Shown here: in pieces, positions 44,978 through 53,812 of the stretch
How the letters are laid out: every line of letters starts with the position of its first letter
Position numbering within the stretch: the stretch's first letter is position 1
DNA from: Pseudomonas fluorescens
GTDB lineage: Bacteria; Pseudomonadota; Gammaproteobacteria; Pseudomonadales; Pseudomonadaceae
Assembly (NCBI RefSeq): GCF_902497875.1
Contig: NZ_CABVHY010000004.1
Location: forward strand, 226,386 to 290,385
Length of the DNA stretch: 64,000 bases
Direction of reading: 5' to 3'
Made by a program: the position numbers and the translations under genes
Notes under the pieces: model-generated
The model's input: only the letters and a program-made list of their open reading frames with translations
What the model was told of the DNA's origin: nothing
Databases searched by the model: none

Positions 44978-46290
44978 GATTCTCCTTGAGCTGGCCGCGC
45001 ACGCTGGCGTCGCGGCTCTCGCTGATTTTTCTGGTCGGGCTGATTCTCGCTCAGGGGCTGTCTTTCGGCGCGCAGTTCTATGAACGCTACCAGAGCGCGA
45101 AATCGACCATGCTGGGCAATCTGGAAACCGATGTCTCGACCTCCATCGCCATCCTCGACCGCTTGCCGGCTGCCGAGCGAGCAGACTGGCTACGGCGTCT
45201 GGATCGGCACAATTATGGCTACCTGCTGAACGCGGGCGAGCCCGGCACCCCCCTGGAACTGGCTGACGCGCCGGTCGCGATGCGCTCGATCGAGGACGCC
45301 ATCGGCCATGATTACCCGCTGGTGTTTACCGATATCCCCGGCCCGCAGAAACATTTCCAGGCGCACCTGCGCCTCGCCGATGGCAGTCCACTGACGATCG
45401 ACGTCCGGCCGGCGATCATGGCGCTCTCCCCCTGGCTGCCGTTTGTCCTGCTGGGCCAACTGGCGCTGTTGATCGGTTGTACCTGGCTGGCCGTGAGGAT
45501 CGCCATCCGCCCGTTGACGCGGCTGGCCCGGGCCGTGGAAACCCTCGACCCGAACAACCACGCGATCCACCTGGATGAATCCGGGCCCACCGAGGTTGCC
45601 TACGCCGCAGCCGCCTTCAACGCCATGCAGAAGCGCATCGCTGCTTATCTCAAGGAGCGCATGCAACTGCTGGCGGCGATCTCCCATGACCTGCAAACCC
45701 CCATCACCCGCATGAAGCTGCGGGCCGAATTCATGGACGAGTCTGCCGAGAAGGACAAGCTCTGGCAGGACCTGGGTGAAATCGAGCATCTGGTCCGCGA
45801 AGGGGTTGCCTATGCCCGTAGCGTCCACGGCGCCACCGAAGCCAGTTGCCGGATCGATCTGGATTCATTTCTCGACAGTCTGGTCTTCGACTATCAGGAC
45901 ATGGGCCAGGCGGTGCAACTGAGCGGGAAGAATGCCGCGGTGATCGATACCCGGCCCCATGCGTTGCGCCGGGTACTGGTCAATCTGCTGGACAACGCGC
46001 TGAAATTCGCCGGCGCCGCGCAAATAGAGATCCACACCAGGGCCGACCGGAGCCTGTCGATCCAGGTGCTGGATCGCGGCCCAGGGATCGCCGAACAGGA
46101 ACTGGCGCAGGTGCTCAAACCTTTCTACCGGGTGGAAAGCTCGCGCAATCGAAGCACCGGCGGCACCGGGCTGGGCCTGGCCATCGCCCAGCAACTGGCC
46201 CAGGCCATCGGCGGCTCGCTGACCCTGCGCAACCGCGAAGGCGGTGGACTGTGTGCGGAGCTCCAACTGGGCAATCCGCGGTTGACCTGA
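44974..46290 (+). CDS. EnvZ-type sensor histidine kinase
   Basis: A 438-aa membrane kinase. Membrane segments lie at about residues 12-32 and 148-170 with a periplasmic domain of some 115 residues. HAMP follows (VRIAIRPLTRLARAVETLDP), then HisKA (LAAISHDLQTPITRMKLRAE) and HATPase (NLLDNALKFAGAAQIEIHT, with STGGTGLGLAIAQQLAQAIG). It pairs with the preceding regulator. The signal is unknown; a shared half-site hints that the DUF692 pair downstream is a target. Confidence 0.92.
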   Translation: MRFSLSWPRTLASRLSLIFLVGLILAQGLSFGAQFYERYQSAKSTMLGNLETDVSTSIAILDRLPAAERADWLRRLDRHNYGYLLNAGEPGTPLELADAPVAMRSIEDAIGHDYPLVFTDIPGPQKHFQAHLRLADGSPLTIDVRPAIMALSPWLPFVLLGQLALLIGCTWLAVRIAIRPLTRLARAVETLDPNNHAIHLDESGPTEVAYAAAAFNAMQKRIAAYLKERMQLLAAISHDLQTPITRMKLRAEFMDESAEKDKLWQDLGEIEHLVREGVAYARSVHGATEASCRIDLDSFLDSLVFDYQDMGQAVQLSGKNAAVIDTRPHALRRVLVNLLDNALKFAGAAQIEIHTRADRSLSIQVLDRGPGIAEQELAQVLKPFYRVESSRNRSTGGTGLGLAIAQQLAQAIGGSLTLRNREGGGLCAELQLGNPRLT

Positions 46291-46325
46291 TTAACCGAGT
46301 CGCCTGCATCGTCGGAACGCCGCCC

Positions 46326-46480
46326 GGAGCAAGCTCGCTCCCACACCAGGCCGCAGTCGTACTCAAATTCGGTGTTCGCTGAAGATCAACTGTGGGAGCG
46401 AGCTTGCTCGCGATTGCGGTCTGGCAGGCACAGCAGCTTTGAATGTACCGCCCTCATCGCGAGCAAGCTCGCTCCCACAG
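46326..46480. repeat. REP half-site and REPIN
   Basis: GGAGCAAGCTCGCTCCCACA at 46326-46345 is a single REP. A full inverted pair (GTGGGAGCGAGCTTGCTCGC and complement) spans 46392-46480. They fill the first half of the 364-bp gap between the kinase and the DUF692 gene. Confidence 0.8.
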
Positions 46481-46515
46481 GATCTGTGCCACCAGGATCT
46501 GCCAGGCCGCGGTTT

Positions 46516-46590
46516 GTATCGGACTGTGTATGAAGCGTTCCTGATACATCCGCTTTAGTTCACGCAACCACAGGACACAGACCGGATACA
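46516..46590. promoter_or_regulatory. Three TGTATC-type half sites upstream of the DUF692 gene
   Basis: TGTATCGG (46516-46523), CTGATACA (46542-46549) and CGGATACA (46583-46590) lie 65-139 bp before the start. The last two are reverse-orientation copies of the same core, 41 bp apart. They resemble the inverted repeat at 44133-44156. Confidence 0.4.
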
Positions 46591-46654
46591 CCCCTGCGAT
46601 TAACTCTGTCTACCGGCGCACCTTCCCGTCACTGGATCAAAGGACATCAAGCTC

Positions 46655-47551
46655 ATGCAGACCCATCGCTCTTCGACTGTGCAGCAGGCATCCATCGAAC
46701 CTGTGCTCTCCTCGTCCCAGGCAACCGTAGGTCTTGGCTTGCGTCGTTCGCTGCTCAACCCGTTGCGCGATGCCCCAGCCGGCAACTTCGATTTTCTGGA
46801 GGTCGCTCCGGAAAACTGGATCGGCATCGGCGGTGCCCATGGTGCTGCGCTGCGATCGCTGGCCGAACGTTATCCGTTGTCCTGTCACGGGCTGTCATTG
46901 TCCCTGGGCGGCACAGCGCCACTGGACGTGGCGTTCCTGCAGGAAGTGCGGGTGTTTCTCGACCAGTACAAGGTGCCGCTCTACAGCGAGCACTTGAGCT
47001 ACTGCAGTGACGACGGCCATCTCTACGACTTGCTGCCACTGCCCTTCACTGAAGAGGCGGTGCATCACGTCGCAGCCCGCATCCGCCAGGCCCAGGATGT
47101 CCTGGGTCGGCGCCTGGCAGTGGAGAACGTCTCCTACTATGCCGCGCCGCAACAGGATATGGACGAACTCACCTTTACCAATGCCGTGCTCCAGGAAGCC
47201 GATTGCGACCTGCTGCTGGACGTCAACAATGTCTATGTGAATTCGGTGAACCAGCGCTTCGACCCCCAGGCCTTCCTTGCCGGCATTACGCCCGACAGAG
47301 TGGTCGCCATGCATGTTGCGGGGCACTACGACGAATCCGACGAGCTGAAAATCGACACCCATGGCGCTCCGGTCAAACCGGTGGTGTGGGCATTGCTGGC
47401 CCAGGCCTACACACGGTTCGGGGCAAAACCGACCTTGCTCGAACGGGATTTCAACTTCCCGGCCTTCGAGGTACTGGTGGCTGAGTTGAACATCATTCGC
47501 CAACTGCAAACCGGGGCGCAAAACCCTGCTCTGGTGGTGGCCCATGGTTAA
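46655..47551 (+). CDS. DUF692 multinuclear iron enzyme (MbnB/BufB/HvfB-like)
   Basis: A 298-aa TIM-barrel protein. Family landmarks: [98 protein letters not shown], and LLERDFNFP. The His, Glu, Asp and Asn residues in these match the iron ligands of MbnB-type enzymes, which modify cysteines of precursor peptides. It overlaps the DUF2063 gene by 8 nt. Unlike usual buf or hvf operons, no DUF2282-type precursor gene lies upstream. Confidence 0.9.
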   Translation: MQTHRSSTVQQASIEPVLSSSQATVGLGLRRSLLNPLRDAPAGNFDFLEVAPENWIGIGGAHGAALRSLAERYPLSCHGLSLSLGGTAPLDVAFLQEVRVFLDQYKVPLYSEHLSYCSDDGHLYDLLPLPFTEEAVHHVAARIRQAQDVLGRRLAVENVSYYAAPQQDMDELTFTNAVLQEADCDLLLDVNNVYVNSVNQRFDPQAFLAGITPDRVVAMHVAGHYDESDELKIDTHGAPVKPVVWALLAQAYTRFGAKPTLLERDFNFPAFEVLVAELNIIRQLQTGAQNPALVVAHG

Positions 47552-48314
47552 GCCAAGTGCAACCTTGCAGCAGCAACAACAGTCACTGACCCGCTATCTG
47601 CGCGATCCCGATAACTGCCCATCACCCGCCGGAATGGACCCGGCGCGGGTGCAAATCTATCGCGAGCTGGTCTTCGAAAACCTGCTGTCCCTGTTGAGCG
47701 GAACCTTTCCGGTGCTGGTGAAGATCCTCGGCGATACAAACTGGCGGGTACTGGTGAGGGCGTTCTTGCGCGATTACCGTTCCCCAACGCCGAAATTTGG
47801 CGAAATCGCCAAAGAGTTCGTTGGCTTTCTTGCGGCTGAGCCGGCGGTACTCAAGGACGCTACTTGGCCTCCGTTCATGGTCGAACTGGCCCATTACGAG
47901 TGGATCGAGATGGCGCTTCAGCAGGATGAAGCCGAGCCCCTGCCCGCCAGCGATGGCGGGTTGTTGCTGGATCGCCTCTTGCAGGTTTCAGCGCTGGCCT
48001 GGCCCCTGGCCTATAGCTGGCCGGTCCATCAGCTGGGGCCCGACTACCAACCCAAGGCGCCGCCAGCCCAGCCTACCCTACTGCTGGTTCGTCGAACGAC
48101 CGACTGGAGCGTGCGTTTTTCCGAGCTCAGCCCGTTGGCCTGGCGACTGTTGCAACGCATCGAACAGTTCCCCGAGTTGCAGGGACGTGTCCAACTGCAG
48201 GAATTGGCCGTCGAGGCCGCGGCCACCGACCTCAGCGATTTCATGGACAGCGGCCTGATCCTGTTGCAGCAGATGCATGCCGAAGGAGTCATTGGCATAC
48301 ACAGTGGGCAGTGA
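47544..48314 (+). CDS. DUF2063 partner protein (MbnC/BufC-like)
   Basis: A 256-aa protein with the DUF2063 N-terminal domain: [60 protein letters not shown], and [14 protein letters not shown]. These proteins bind the precursor peptide and form a complex with DUF692 enzymes. The C-terminal part ([20 protein letters not shown]) is typical. No DoxX gene follows, in contrast to many buf operons. The ATG overlaps the DUF692 stop region by 8 nt. Confidence 0.88.
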   Translation: MVKPSATLQQQQQSLTRYLRDPDNCPSPAGMDPARVQIYRELVFENLLSLLSGTFPVLVKILGDTNWRVLVRAFLRDYRSPTPKFGEIAKEFVGFLAAEPAVLKDATWPPFMVELAHYEWIEMALQQDEAEPLPASDGGLLLDRLLQVSALAWPLAYSWPVHQLGPDYQPKAPPAQPTLLLVRRTTDWSVRFSELSPLAWRLLQRIEQFPELQGRVQLQELAVEAAATDLSDFMDSGLILLQQMHAEGVIGIHSGQ

Positions 48315-48338
48315 CAGGTATGCGTAAATCACCGAGAC

Positions 48339-48362
48339 CGGGCCGATCAAGGAATCGGCCCG
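48339..48362. terminator. Intergenic hairpin between convergent DUF2063 and SDR genes
   Basis: CGGGCCGAT-CAAGGA-ATCGGCCCG is a perfect 9-bp stem, placed 25 bp after one stop and 10 bp from the other. There is no clear T run, so it may be a bidirectional hairpin rather than a strong intrinsic terminator. Confidence 0.5.
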
Positions 48363-48371
48363 CGACCTCCC

Positions 48372-49160
48372 TTAGAAGGTCCCCGGATAGGCGCCACCGT
48401 CCAGCAACAGGTTCTGCCCGGTGAGATAGCCGGCGTGGCGGCTGCATAAAAACGCGCACAAGGCACCAAACTCGTCGGCATTACCGAACCTGCCGGCCGG
48501 GATTGCCCGGCGTTTGTTTTCCAGTGCCTGGTCAAGCGCCTGGCCTGCCGCGCTGGCGGAAGCCTGGGTCGATTCGCGCAGGCGATCGGTGTCAAACAGC
48601 CCGGGCAGCAGGTTGTTGATCGTCACGTTGTTCGAAACCAGCTGCGGCTGGCGGGCCAGTCCGGCAATGAAACCCGTCAGCCCGCTGCGAGCGCCATTGG
48701 ACAAGCCCAATATGCCGATCGGCGCTTTCACCGCGCCCGAGGTAATGTTCACGATGCGGCCGAATCCGCGTTCGGCCATGTTGTCGACGCTGGCCTTGAT
48801 CAGCTCGATAGGCGTGAGCATGTTGCCGTCAAGGGCAGCGATCCAGTCCTCGCGGGTCCAGTCGCGGAAGTCGCCCGGTGGCGGACCTCCGGCGTTGGTG
48901 ACGAGGATGTCGACCACCGGACAGGCTGTTAATGCCGCTTCGCGCCCGGCAACGGTGGTGATGTCGCCGACCACGGTTTTAACCGTGACACTGCTGTTCA
49001 GTTGACGCAGTTCAGCCGCTGTTTCTTCCAGCGCCTGGGGGTTACGCGCAGTAATCACCACGTTCACCCCTTCCGCGACCAGGGCTTTGGCGCAGCCTTT
49101 GCCAAGACCTTTGCTCGCGCCACAGACCAGTGCCCAACGTCCTTCGATTCCAAGTTCCAT
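48372..49160 (-). CDS. SDR-family oxidoreductase
   Basis: A 262-aa short-chain dehydrogenase/reductase. Cofactor motif VCGASKGLGKGCAKALVAEG; NAG motif in LVTNAGGPPPGDFRDW. The catalytic Ser is in VNITSGAVKAP; the usual Tyr-x3-Lys is not seen, and LGLSNGARSGLTGFIAGLAR occupies that place. So the canonical Tyr/Lys pair is replaced, as in some SDR subfamilies. The substrate is unknown. Last gene of a four-gene minus-strand operon. Confidence 0.85.
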   Translation of the reverse strand: MELGIEGRWALVCGASKGLGKGCAKALVAEGVNVVITARNPQALEETAAELRQLNSSVTVKTVVGDITTVAGREAALTACPVVDILVTNAGGPPPGDFRDWTREDWIAALDGNMLTPIELIKASVDNMAERGFGRIVNITSGAVKAPIGILGLSNGARSGLTGFIAGLARQPQLVSNNVTINNLLPGLFDTDRLRESTQASASAAGQALDQALENKRRAIPAGRFGNADEFGALCAFLCSRHAGYLTGQNLLLDGGAYPGTF

Positions 49161-49202
49161 GCTGACCTCTCTATGAATGATTAAGTGATACGGATGCCAG
49201 GC

Positions 49203-49508
49203 TCAATCGAGTTGCGGCCCGTCATACCCCTCGACAATGATCAGATCAATGATGGAAATGGGCTGACGAATCTTCGCCGCGTCCTGATATTCCGGGGAGT
49301 TCCAGCAATCCATGGCAGCCTGATAACTGGGAAACTCGATCACCACATTGCGCGCCCGACTCTGACCCTCCACCGTTTCGAATCGACCGGCGCGAATGAC
49401 AAACCGCGCGCCGTACTTTTTGTAAGCCACGGCGTTGGCCGTGGCATAGCGCTGATACGCTTGCGGATCGTTGACGTCGACCCGGCCAATCCAATAACCC
49501 TTGGGCAT
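49203..49508 (-). CDS. DUF1330 family protein
   Basis: A 101-aa dimeric alpha-beta barrel-type small protein. MPKGYWIGRVDVNDPQAYQR at the start, then GARFVIRAGRFETVEGQSRA and VVIEFPSYQAAMDCWNSPEY, all typical of DUF1330. The function of the family is unknown; members often sit in catabolic operons. It lies between the MFS and SDR genes. Confidence 0.88.
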   Translation of the reverse strand: MPKGYWIGRVDVNDPQAYQRYATANAVAYKKYGARFVIRAGRFETVEGQSRARNVVIEFPSYQAAMDCWNSPEYQDAAKIRQPISIIDLIIVEGYDGPQLD

Positions 49509-49548
49509 AAATCCTCCCGCTCAATAGTGTTCGATAAACAGCTAACGG

Positions 49549-50877
49549 TCAGTCGCCGACCGGCCCTTTGAGCAGCACCCAGTAGGCCAACGCCGCGACC
49601 ACTGCGACCACCGCGCTGACCATGAAGGCCGTGGCGAAGGAGCCTGATTGCTGGATGCTGAAACCGGTGACGATCGGCGCGATGGAGCCGGCAATGTAGC
49701 CGCCGAAATTCTGGATCGAGCCAAAGGAGGCGACCCGCCGAGTGGAGACAATGGTATTGGCGATCATCCAGGCCGTTGAACTGGCCAGGTTGATGCTGAA
49801 CAACGCCAGGCACAGCAGCACCACACTCAGGGTCAGACTGCTGCCAAACGACAGCGGCAGGGTGAATAACGCCGCCATCAACAAGCCGGAAATAGCCGTC
49901 ACCTTGCGACTGCCCAACACGCTCATGCCGCGCTTGACCATACGGTCGCAAATGCGCCCGGCGGCGATGGTGCCAAAGGCCCCGAACAGATAAGCCAGCG
50001 AAACCACCCAGGCGGTTTTGTACAGGCCCAGGCCATGCTCGCGCTCGAAGTAACCCGGCAGCCAGGTCAGGTGCAGCCAGAGCATGTAGATGACGCCCAT
50101 GAAACCCAGTACCGCGCCCCAGGTGCTGCGGTGCTGGAACAGGCTCAGCCAGTCGGCGAACAGCGCTTTGCGCGGAGCCTCCTCGGCGGTTTTCTCGGTG
50201 ACCTCTACGACTTCCGGCGACAGTTGACCGCTGGCGGCCAGTTCGGCCAGGTACTGTTTTTTGCTCTTGTAGAACATCAGCCAGCACGCGGCCAGGACAA
50301 TGCCGATCAGCCCGGTAATGACGAACATCCCGCGCCAGCCGAAATTGATCATGAACAGCGTCAGCAACGGTGGTGCCAGGCACGGCCCGATGCAGGTCGA
50401 AGACAGCACGATGCCAGTCGGCGTCCCGCGCTTCTCGGCCTCGAACCACTCCGACAGGGCCTTGGCCGCCGACGGGAACATCGGCGCCTCGCCCACTCCC
50501 AGCAGGATCCGCAGGCCGATGAAGCCGGCGAAACTGTTCACCAGCCCGGAGACCGATTGCGCCACGGACCAGGTCAGCAAGGCGGCGCCGAGGGATATTT
50601 TGCTGCCCAGTCGATCGATGATGATGCCCAACGGCAGTTGGGCGAACGCGTAGGCCAGGGAAAACGCCGACAGCAGAATGCCCATTTGCGAGGGGCTGAT
50701 CAGCATGTCTTTCTGGATCGAGGTATTGGCTATCGAGAGCGCGCTGCGGTCCAGATAGTTGACGATGCCAATCAGCAGCAGCAACACCACGGTGATGCTC
50801 TGGTACTTCTTCAGGGAAGAGGTCCGGGCGCCAGTGCGCGCGAGACCTGCAACCTCGGTTGCGGATTCAGGGATCAT
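49549..50877 (-). CDS. MFS transporter (anion:cation symporter-like)
   Basis: A 442-aa permease with 12 predicted membrane helices. MFS motifs include NYLDRSALSIANTSIQKDML and GIIIDRLGSKISLGAALLTW near the N terminus, and GAFGTIAAGRICDRMVKRGM in the second half. It resembles the ACS family that imports organic acids such as glucarate, phthalate or hydroxyphenylacetate. The start at 50877 is chosen where the protein aligns to the family; the frame extends further upstream. The substrate presumably matches the alcohol dehydrogenase and SDR of the same operon. Confidence 0.88.
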   Translation of the reverse strand: MIPESATEVAGLARTGARTSSLKKYQSITVVLLLLIGIVNYLDRSALSIANTSIQKDMLISPSQMGILLSAFSLAYAFAQLPLGIIIDRLGSKISLGAALLTWSVAQSVSGLVNSFAGFIGLRILLGVGEAPMFPSAAKALSEWFEAEKRGTPTGIVLSSTCIGPCLAPPLLTLFMINFGWRGMFVITGLIGIVLAACWLMFYKSKKQYLAELAASGQLSPEVVEVTEKTAEEAPRKALFADWLSLFQHRSTWGAVLGFMGVIYMLWLHLTWLPGYFEREHGLGLYKTAWVVSLAYLFGAFGTIAAGRICDRMVKRGMSVLGSRKVTAISGLLMAALFTLPLSFGSSLTLSVVLLCLALFSINLASSTAWMIANTIVSTRRVASFGSIQNFGGYIAGSIAPIVTGFSIQQSGSFATAFMVSAVVAVVAALAYWVLLKGPVGD

Positions 50878-50944
50878 ATCGATACTCTTTTTATTATTGT
50901 TCAGGTGGGTCGCGCCAGGCGGCGCGATGTTCTTCAGGCGCGCC

Positions 50945-52084
50945 TTACATCGACTGCTCCAGCAGCAGTTGATAATCGGCAGCCGAAGCCTCACGGGGAT
51001 TGGTTCGATGACTATGGTCGGCGAGCGCGCCTTCGATGATCCGCGGGAACAGTTCGCGGGTAACCCCCAGCTGGCTCAGACCGGTAGGCAGGCCCAGGGC
51101 GCGGGTCATGTCGACAATGGCGGTTTCGACGGCTTCGTGTGACTGGAGTCCCATTGCCTGGGCGATACGCGCGAGCTTTTGCTCGTTCTGCACGGTTGGC
51201 GCCTGGCGATTGAAGCGGATCACCGCCGGCAGGAAAATCGCGTTGAGCGTGCCATGGTGCAGGCGCGGATCGATGCCGCCCAAGGCATGGCTCAAGCTGT
51301 GTACGCAGCCCAGGCCTTTCTGAAAGGCCAGCGCGCCCTGCAGCGATGCGCTCATCATATTCATCCGGGCTTCGACATTCCCAGGCTCCCGAGTCGCCCG
51401 TTCAATGTGCCGCCAGGCCCGCCACAAGCCGTCCAGGGCAATGCCATCGGCCGGTGGATTGAACGCCGGCGCCATGAAGGTTTCGAGGCAGTGGGCAATT
51501 GCATCCATACCGGTGGCGGCGGTGAGACCCGCAGGCAGGCCGAAGGTCAATTGCGGATCGCAGATGGCAACTTTCGGAACGACATAGGGTGAGATGACCC
51601 CGACCTTGCGCCCGTCATCGAGGATCAGGATCGCCCCGCGCCCGACTTCGCTGCCGGTCCCGGCGGTGGTCGGGATCGCAATGAGTGGCGCGGTTGCGGC
51701 GGTGATCCGCGCCAGTCCGCCTTCGATCACCGCGAAGCTTTTCAACGGCCCGGCGTGGGTGGCGCACACCGCAACGCCCTTGGCCAGGTCGATGGAGGAG
51801 CCCCCGCCTACGGCGATAATTCCATCGCAATCATGCTGCCGATACATCGCCACCGCATCACGAACCGCTGATTCGTTCGGATTCGATGGAGTCCGGTCAT
51901 AAACCGGCAACCCGGCATTCGCCGGCAAGGTGGCCAATACCGCATCCAGAATGCCCGCGGCCTTGACACCGGCATCGGTGACGATCAACGGACGCTTGAT
52001 CCCGATTCGCGTGCACTCACCCGGCAGCAATGCAACGGCCCCGACCTCGAACTGGATCTGTGTGACGTAGTTTATAAGCGACAT
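50945..52084 (-). CDS. Iron-containing alcohol dehydrogenase
   Basis: A 379-aa group III dehydrogenase. NAD-binding GIIAVGGGSSIDLAKGVAV, then IPTTAGTGSEVGRGAIL, and metal ligands in ATGMDAIAHCLETFM, CVHSLSHALGG and PRLHHGTLNAIFLP (Asp and three His). It is first in the minus-strand operon with MFS, DUF1330 and SDR genes. The physiological alcohol is unknown; a hydroxy acid such as 4-hydroxybutyrate is one possibility from the family. Unrelated in kind to the PQQ enzymes encoded upstream. Confidence 0.92.
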   Translation of the reverse strand: MSLINYVTQIQFEVGAVALLPGECTRIGIKRPLIVTDAGVKAAGILDAVLATLPANAGLPVYDRTPSNPNESAVRDAVAMYRQHDCDGIIAVGGGSSIDLAKGVAVCATHAGPLKSFAVIEGGLARITAATAPLIAIPTTAGTGSEVGRGAILILDDGRKVGVISPYVVPKVAICDPQLTFGLPAGLTAATGMDAIAHCLETFMAPAFNPPADGIALDGLWRAWRHIERATREPGNVEARMNMMSASLQGALAFQKGLGCVHSLSHALGGIDPRLHHGTLNAIFLPAVIRFNRQAPTVQNEQKLARIAQAMGLQSHEAVETAIVDMTRALGLPTGLSQLGVTRELFPRIIEGALADHSHRTNPREASAADYQLLLEQSM

Positions 52085-52306
52085 ACATTACCCCGCAGGT
52101 ATGACAACGAGCTTTACCCGTTTTTAGTGGGTCCCCGAGAATCCTTGTCGATGGGCTCGGAAGCAGTTGCGCTGGAGTATATGTACGTTGAAGAAAGGGC
52201 GGTATTGACAACAATCCATACCGGTATAACTAATCCTCAAGTCCAATGATCGGAGTGTCATTGGACTCAAGCGGCTTGCGCCGGCCTTGAGGGGCCAAAA
52301 CGGCAT

Positions 52307-52344
52307 GGGGCGGGCCGACCCTGTGGAAAAGGTCGGTCCGCCCC
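52307..52344 (-). terminator. Strong hairpin terminator after the MHS transporter gene
   Basis: A 14-bp stem (GGGGCGGGCCGACC against GGTCGGTCCGCCCC, one wobble) with a 10-nt loop lies 21 bp beyond the stop at 52365. On the minus strand a short TTTT follows a few bases later. The rest of the 280-bp gap to the alcohol dehydrogenase start (52085-52306) holds its promoter region and no gene. Confidence 0.7.
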
Positions 52345-52364
52345 ATCAGTTCATCGCCGGGCTA

Positions 52365-53717
52365 TCAGTTCTTGAACGCGGAATGCTTGCGTCCCTGGTC
52401 GCACAGGGCAAAAACCACCACCAGCACCGAGGCGATCGCCAGGATGATCACCACCCCGTCCGTGGAGTGCGTGGCGGACGCCGAGACCAGCGACAAGGCC
52501 CCCAGTGGCGCCAGGCCGCCCGCGACCGCGGTGCCGATTTCGCGCCCGGTGCCAAAGCCCGAGGAGCGGGTCTGGGTCGGGAACTGGCGACTGAGGAACG
52601 AGCCCTGTGGAGCGAACATCATCGGCGCGAGAATGCCGGTGCCGATGCCGATCGCGACATAGATCATCAGGCTTTCACCGGTGTTGAGCAGCGCCAGGAA
52701 TGGATAGGCGAACAATAACGACAACACCCCGCCGATCATCAACACAGTCTTGCTGCTCCACTTGTCGCACAGCCAGCCGAAACACGGCACGGCGACAATC
52801 GCAATCAGGCTGGCGATAGTGACCGACAACGAAGTGACATGCACATCAACGCCTTTGAACTGGGTCAGGTAGGCCAGCGAGAAGGTTTTGAAGATGTAGC
52901 TCAGGGCGTTGTAGCCGATGGCTACGAAAAACACCACCGCCAGGCCTTTGAGGTCGTTCTTGAACAAGATTTTGAGCGGTGAAACCTGGGCCTTTTGGGT
53001 GTCCTTGCCGTGCTCCTTGCTCAGCTCCTTGCTCATTTCGCTGAACTCCGGGGTTTCCGGAATGCTGTTGCGTACCCACAGCCCGACACCGACCAGGACA
53101 ATGCTGCACACGAATGGAATGCGCCAGCCGCCTTGCAGCAGGAACTCATTGCCATTGATGGTCAGCAGGTAAACGGTCAGCGATGACAGCAGCAGGCCCA
53201 GGTTCAGACCCAGCGCTGGCCAGGCACCCTGACTGCCGCGTTTGCCTTCCGCGGCATGCTCATAGGAAGTGACTGCCGCGCCGGACAGCTCGGCCCCGGC
53301 CCCCAGCCCCTGAATGATCCGTACCGCGACCAGAACGATCGGCGCCCAGATGCCGATCGAGGCATAGCTGGGGATCAGCCCGATCAGCGTGGTGCAGATG
53401 CCCATCATGCAGAAGGTCACTACCAGCACTTGCTTGCGGCCGTACTTGTCCCCGAGGTAACCGAACAGAATCCCGCCAAACGGGCGAGCGATGAAGCCGA
53501 TGGCAAAGGTGGAGAACGCCAGCAGCGACGCCGTCTGCGGGTTGCTGTTATCGAAGAAGATTTTCGAGAAAACGATGGCCGCCATCGTTGCGTACAAATA
53601 GAAGTCGTACCACTCCAGCATTGAGCCAAAAATAGTCGCTGCGGCGACCTTGCGCAGGCGCTTTTTCGTTTGTTGCGGGGTTTCAGCCAACTGGCCGGTC
53701 GCATTGATAGCGGTCAT
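52365..53717 (-). CDS. MHS-family metabolite:H+ symporter
   Basis: A 450-aa MFS protein of the metabolite:H+ symporter group (ShiA/KgtP/ProP-like). Signature segments: LEWYDFYLYATMAAIVFSKI, ARPFGGILFGYLGDKYGRKQ, RIIQGLGAGAELSGAAV, FSTFAIGFIARPFGG. It is downstream of lhgO on the same strand, 95 bp apart, so 2-hydroxyglutarate, 2-oxoglutarate or a precursor may be its substrate. The family alone does not reveal which. Confidence 0.88.
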   Translation of the reverse strand: MTAINATGQLAETPQQTKKRLRKVAAATIFGSMLEWYDFYLYATMAAIVFSKIFFDNSNPQTASLLAFSTFAIGFIARPFGGILFGYLGDKYGRKQVLVVTFCMMGICTTLIGLIPSYASIGIWAPIVLVAVRIIQGLGAGAELSGAAVTSYEHAAEGKRGSQGAWPALGLNLGLLLSSLTVYLLTINGNEFLLQGGWRIPFVCSIVLVGVGLWVRNSIPETPEFSEMSKELSKEHGKDTQKAQVSPLKILFKNDLKGLAVVFFVAIGYNALSYIFKTFSLAYLTQFKGVDVHVTSLSVTIASLIAIVAVPCFGWLCDKWSSKTVLMIGGVLSLLFAYPFLALLNTGESLMIYVAIGIGTGILAPMMFAPQGSFLSRQFPTQTRSSGFGTGREIGTAVAGGLAPLGALSLVSASATHSTDGVVIILAIASVLVVVFALCDQGRKHSAFKN

Positions 53718-53812
53718 TCACTGTTTCCTTGTGCGTCTTTATAGTTATTTTCAGGGAGTACTGGCTGCCTCTAGTCGCCCAAGGCCAACAGAGACAGATG
53801 CACGGAGCGGTA

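Noticed and set aside
46291..46654. Search for a DUF2282-type precursor peptide gene ahead of the DUF692 gene
   Set aside because: Only REP sequences, a promoter-like region and a 4-codon frame (ATGAAGCGTTCCTGA) were found; no signal-peptide or Cys-rich frame on either strand.
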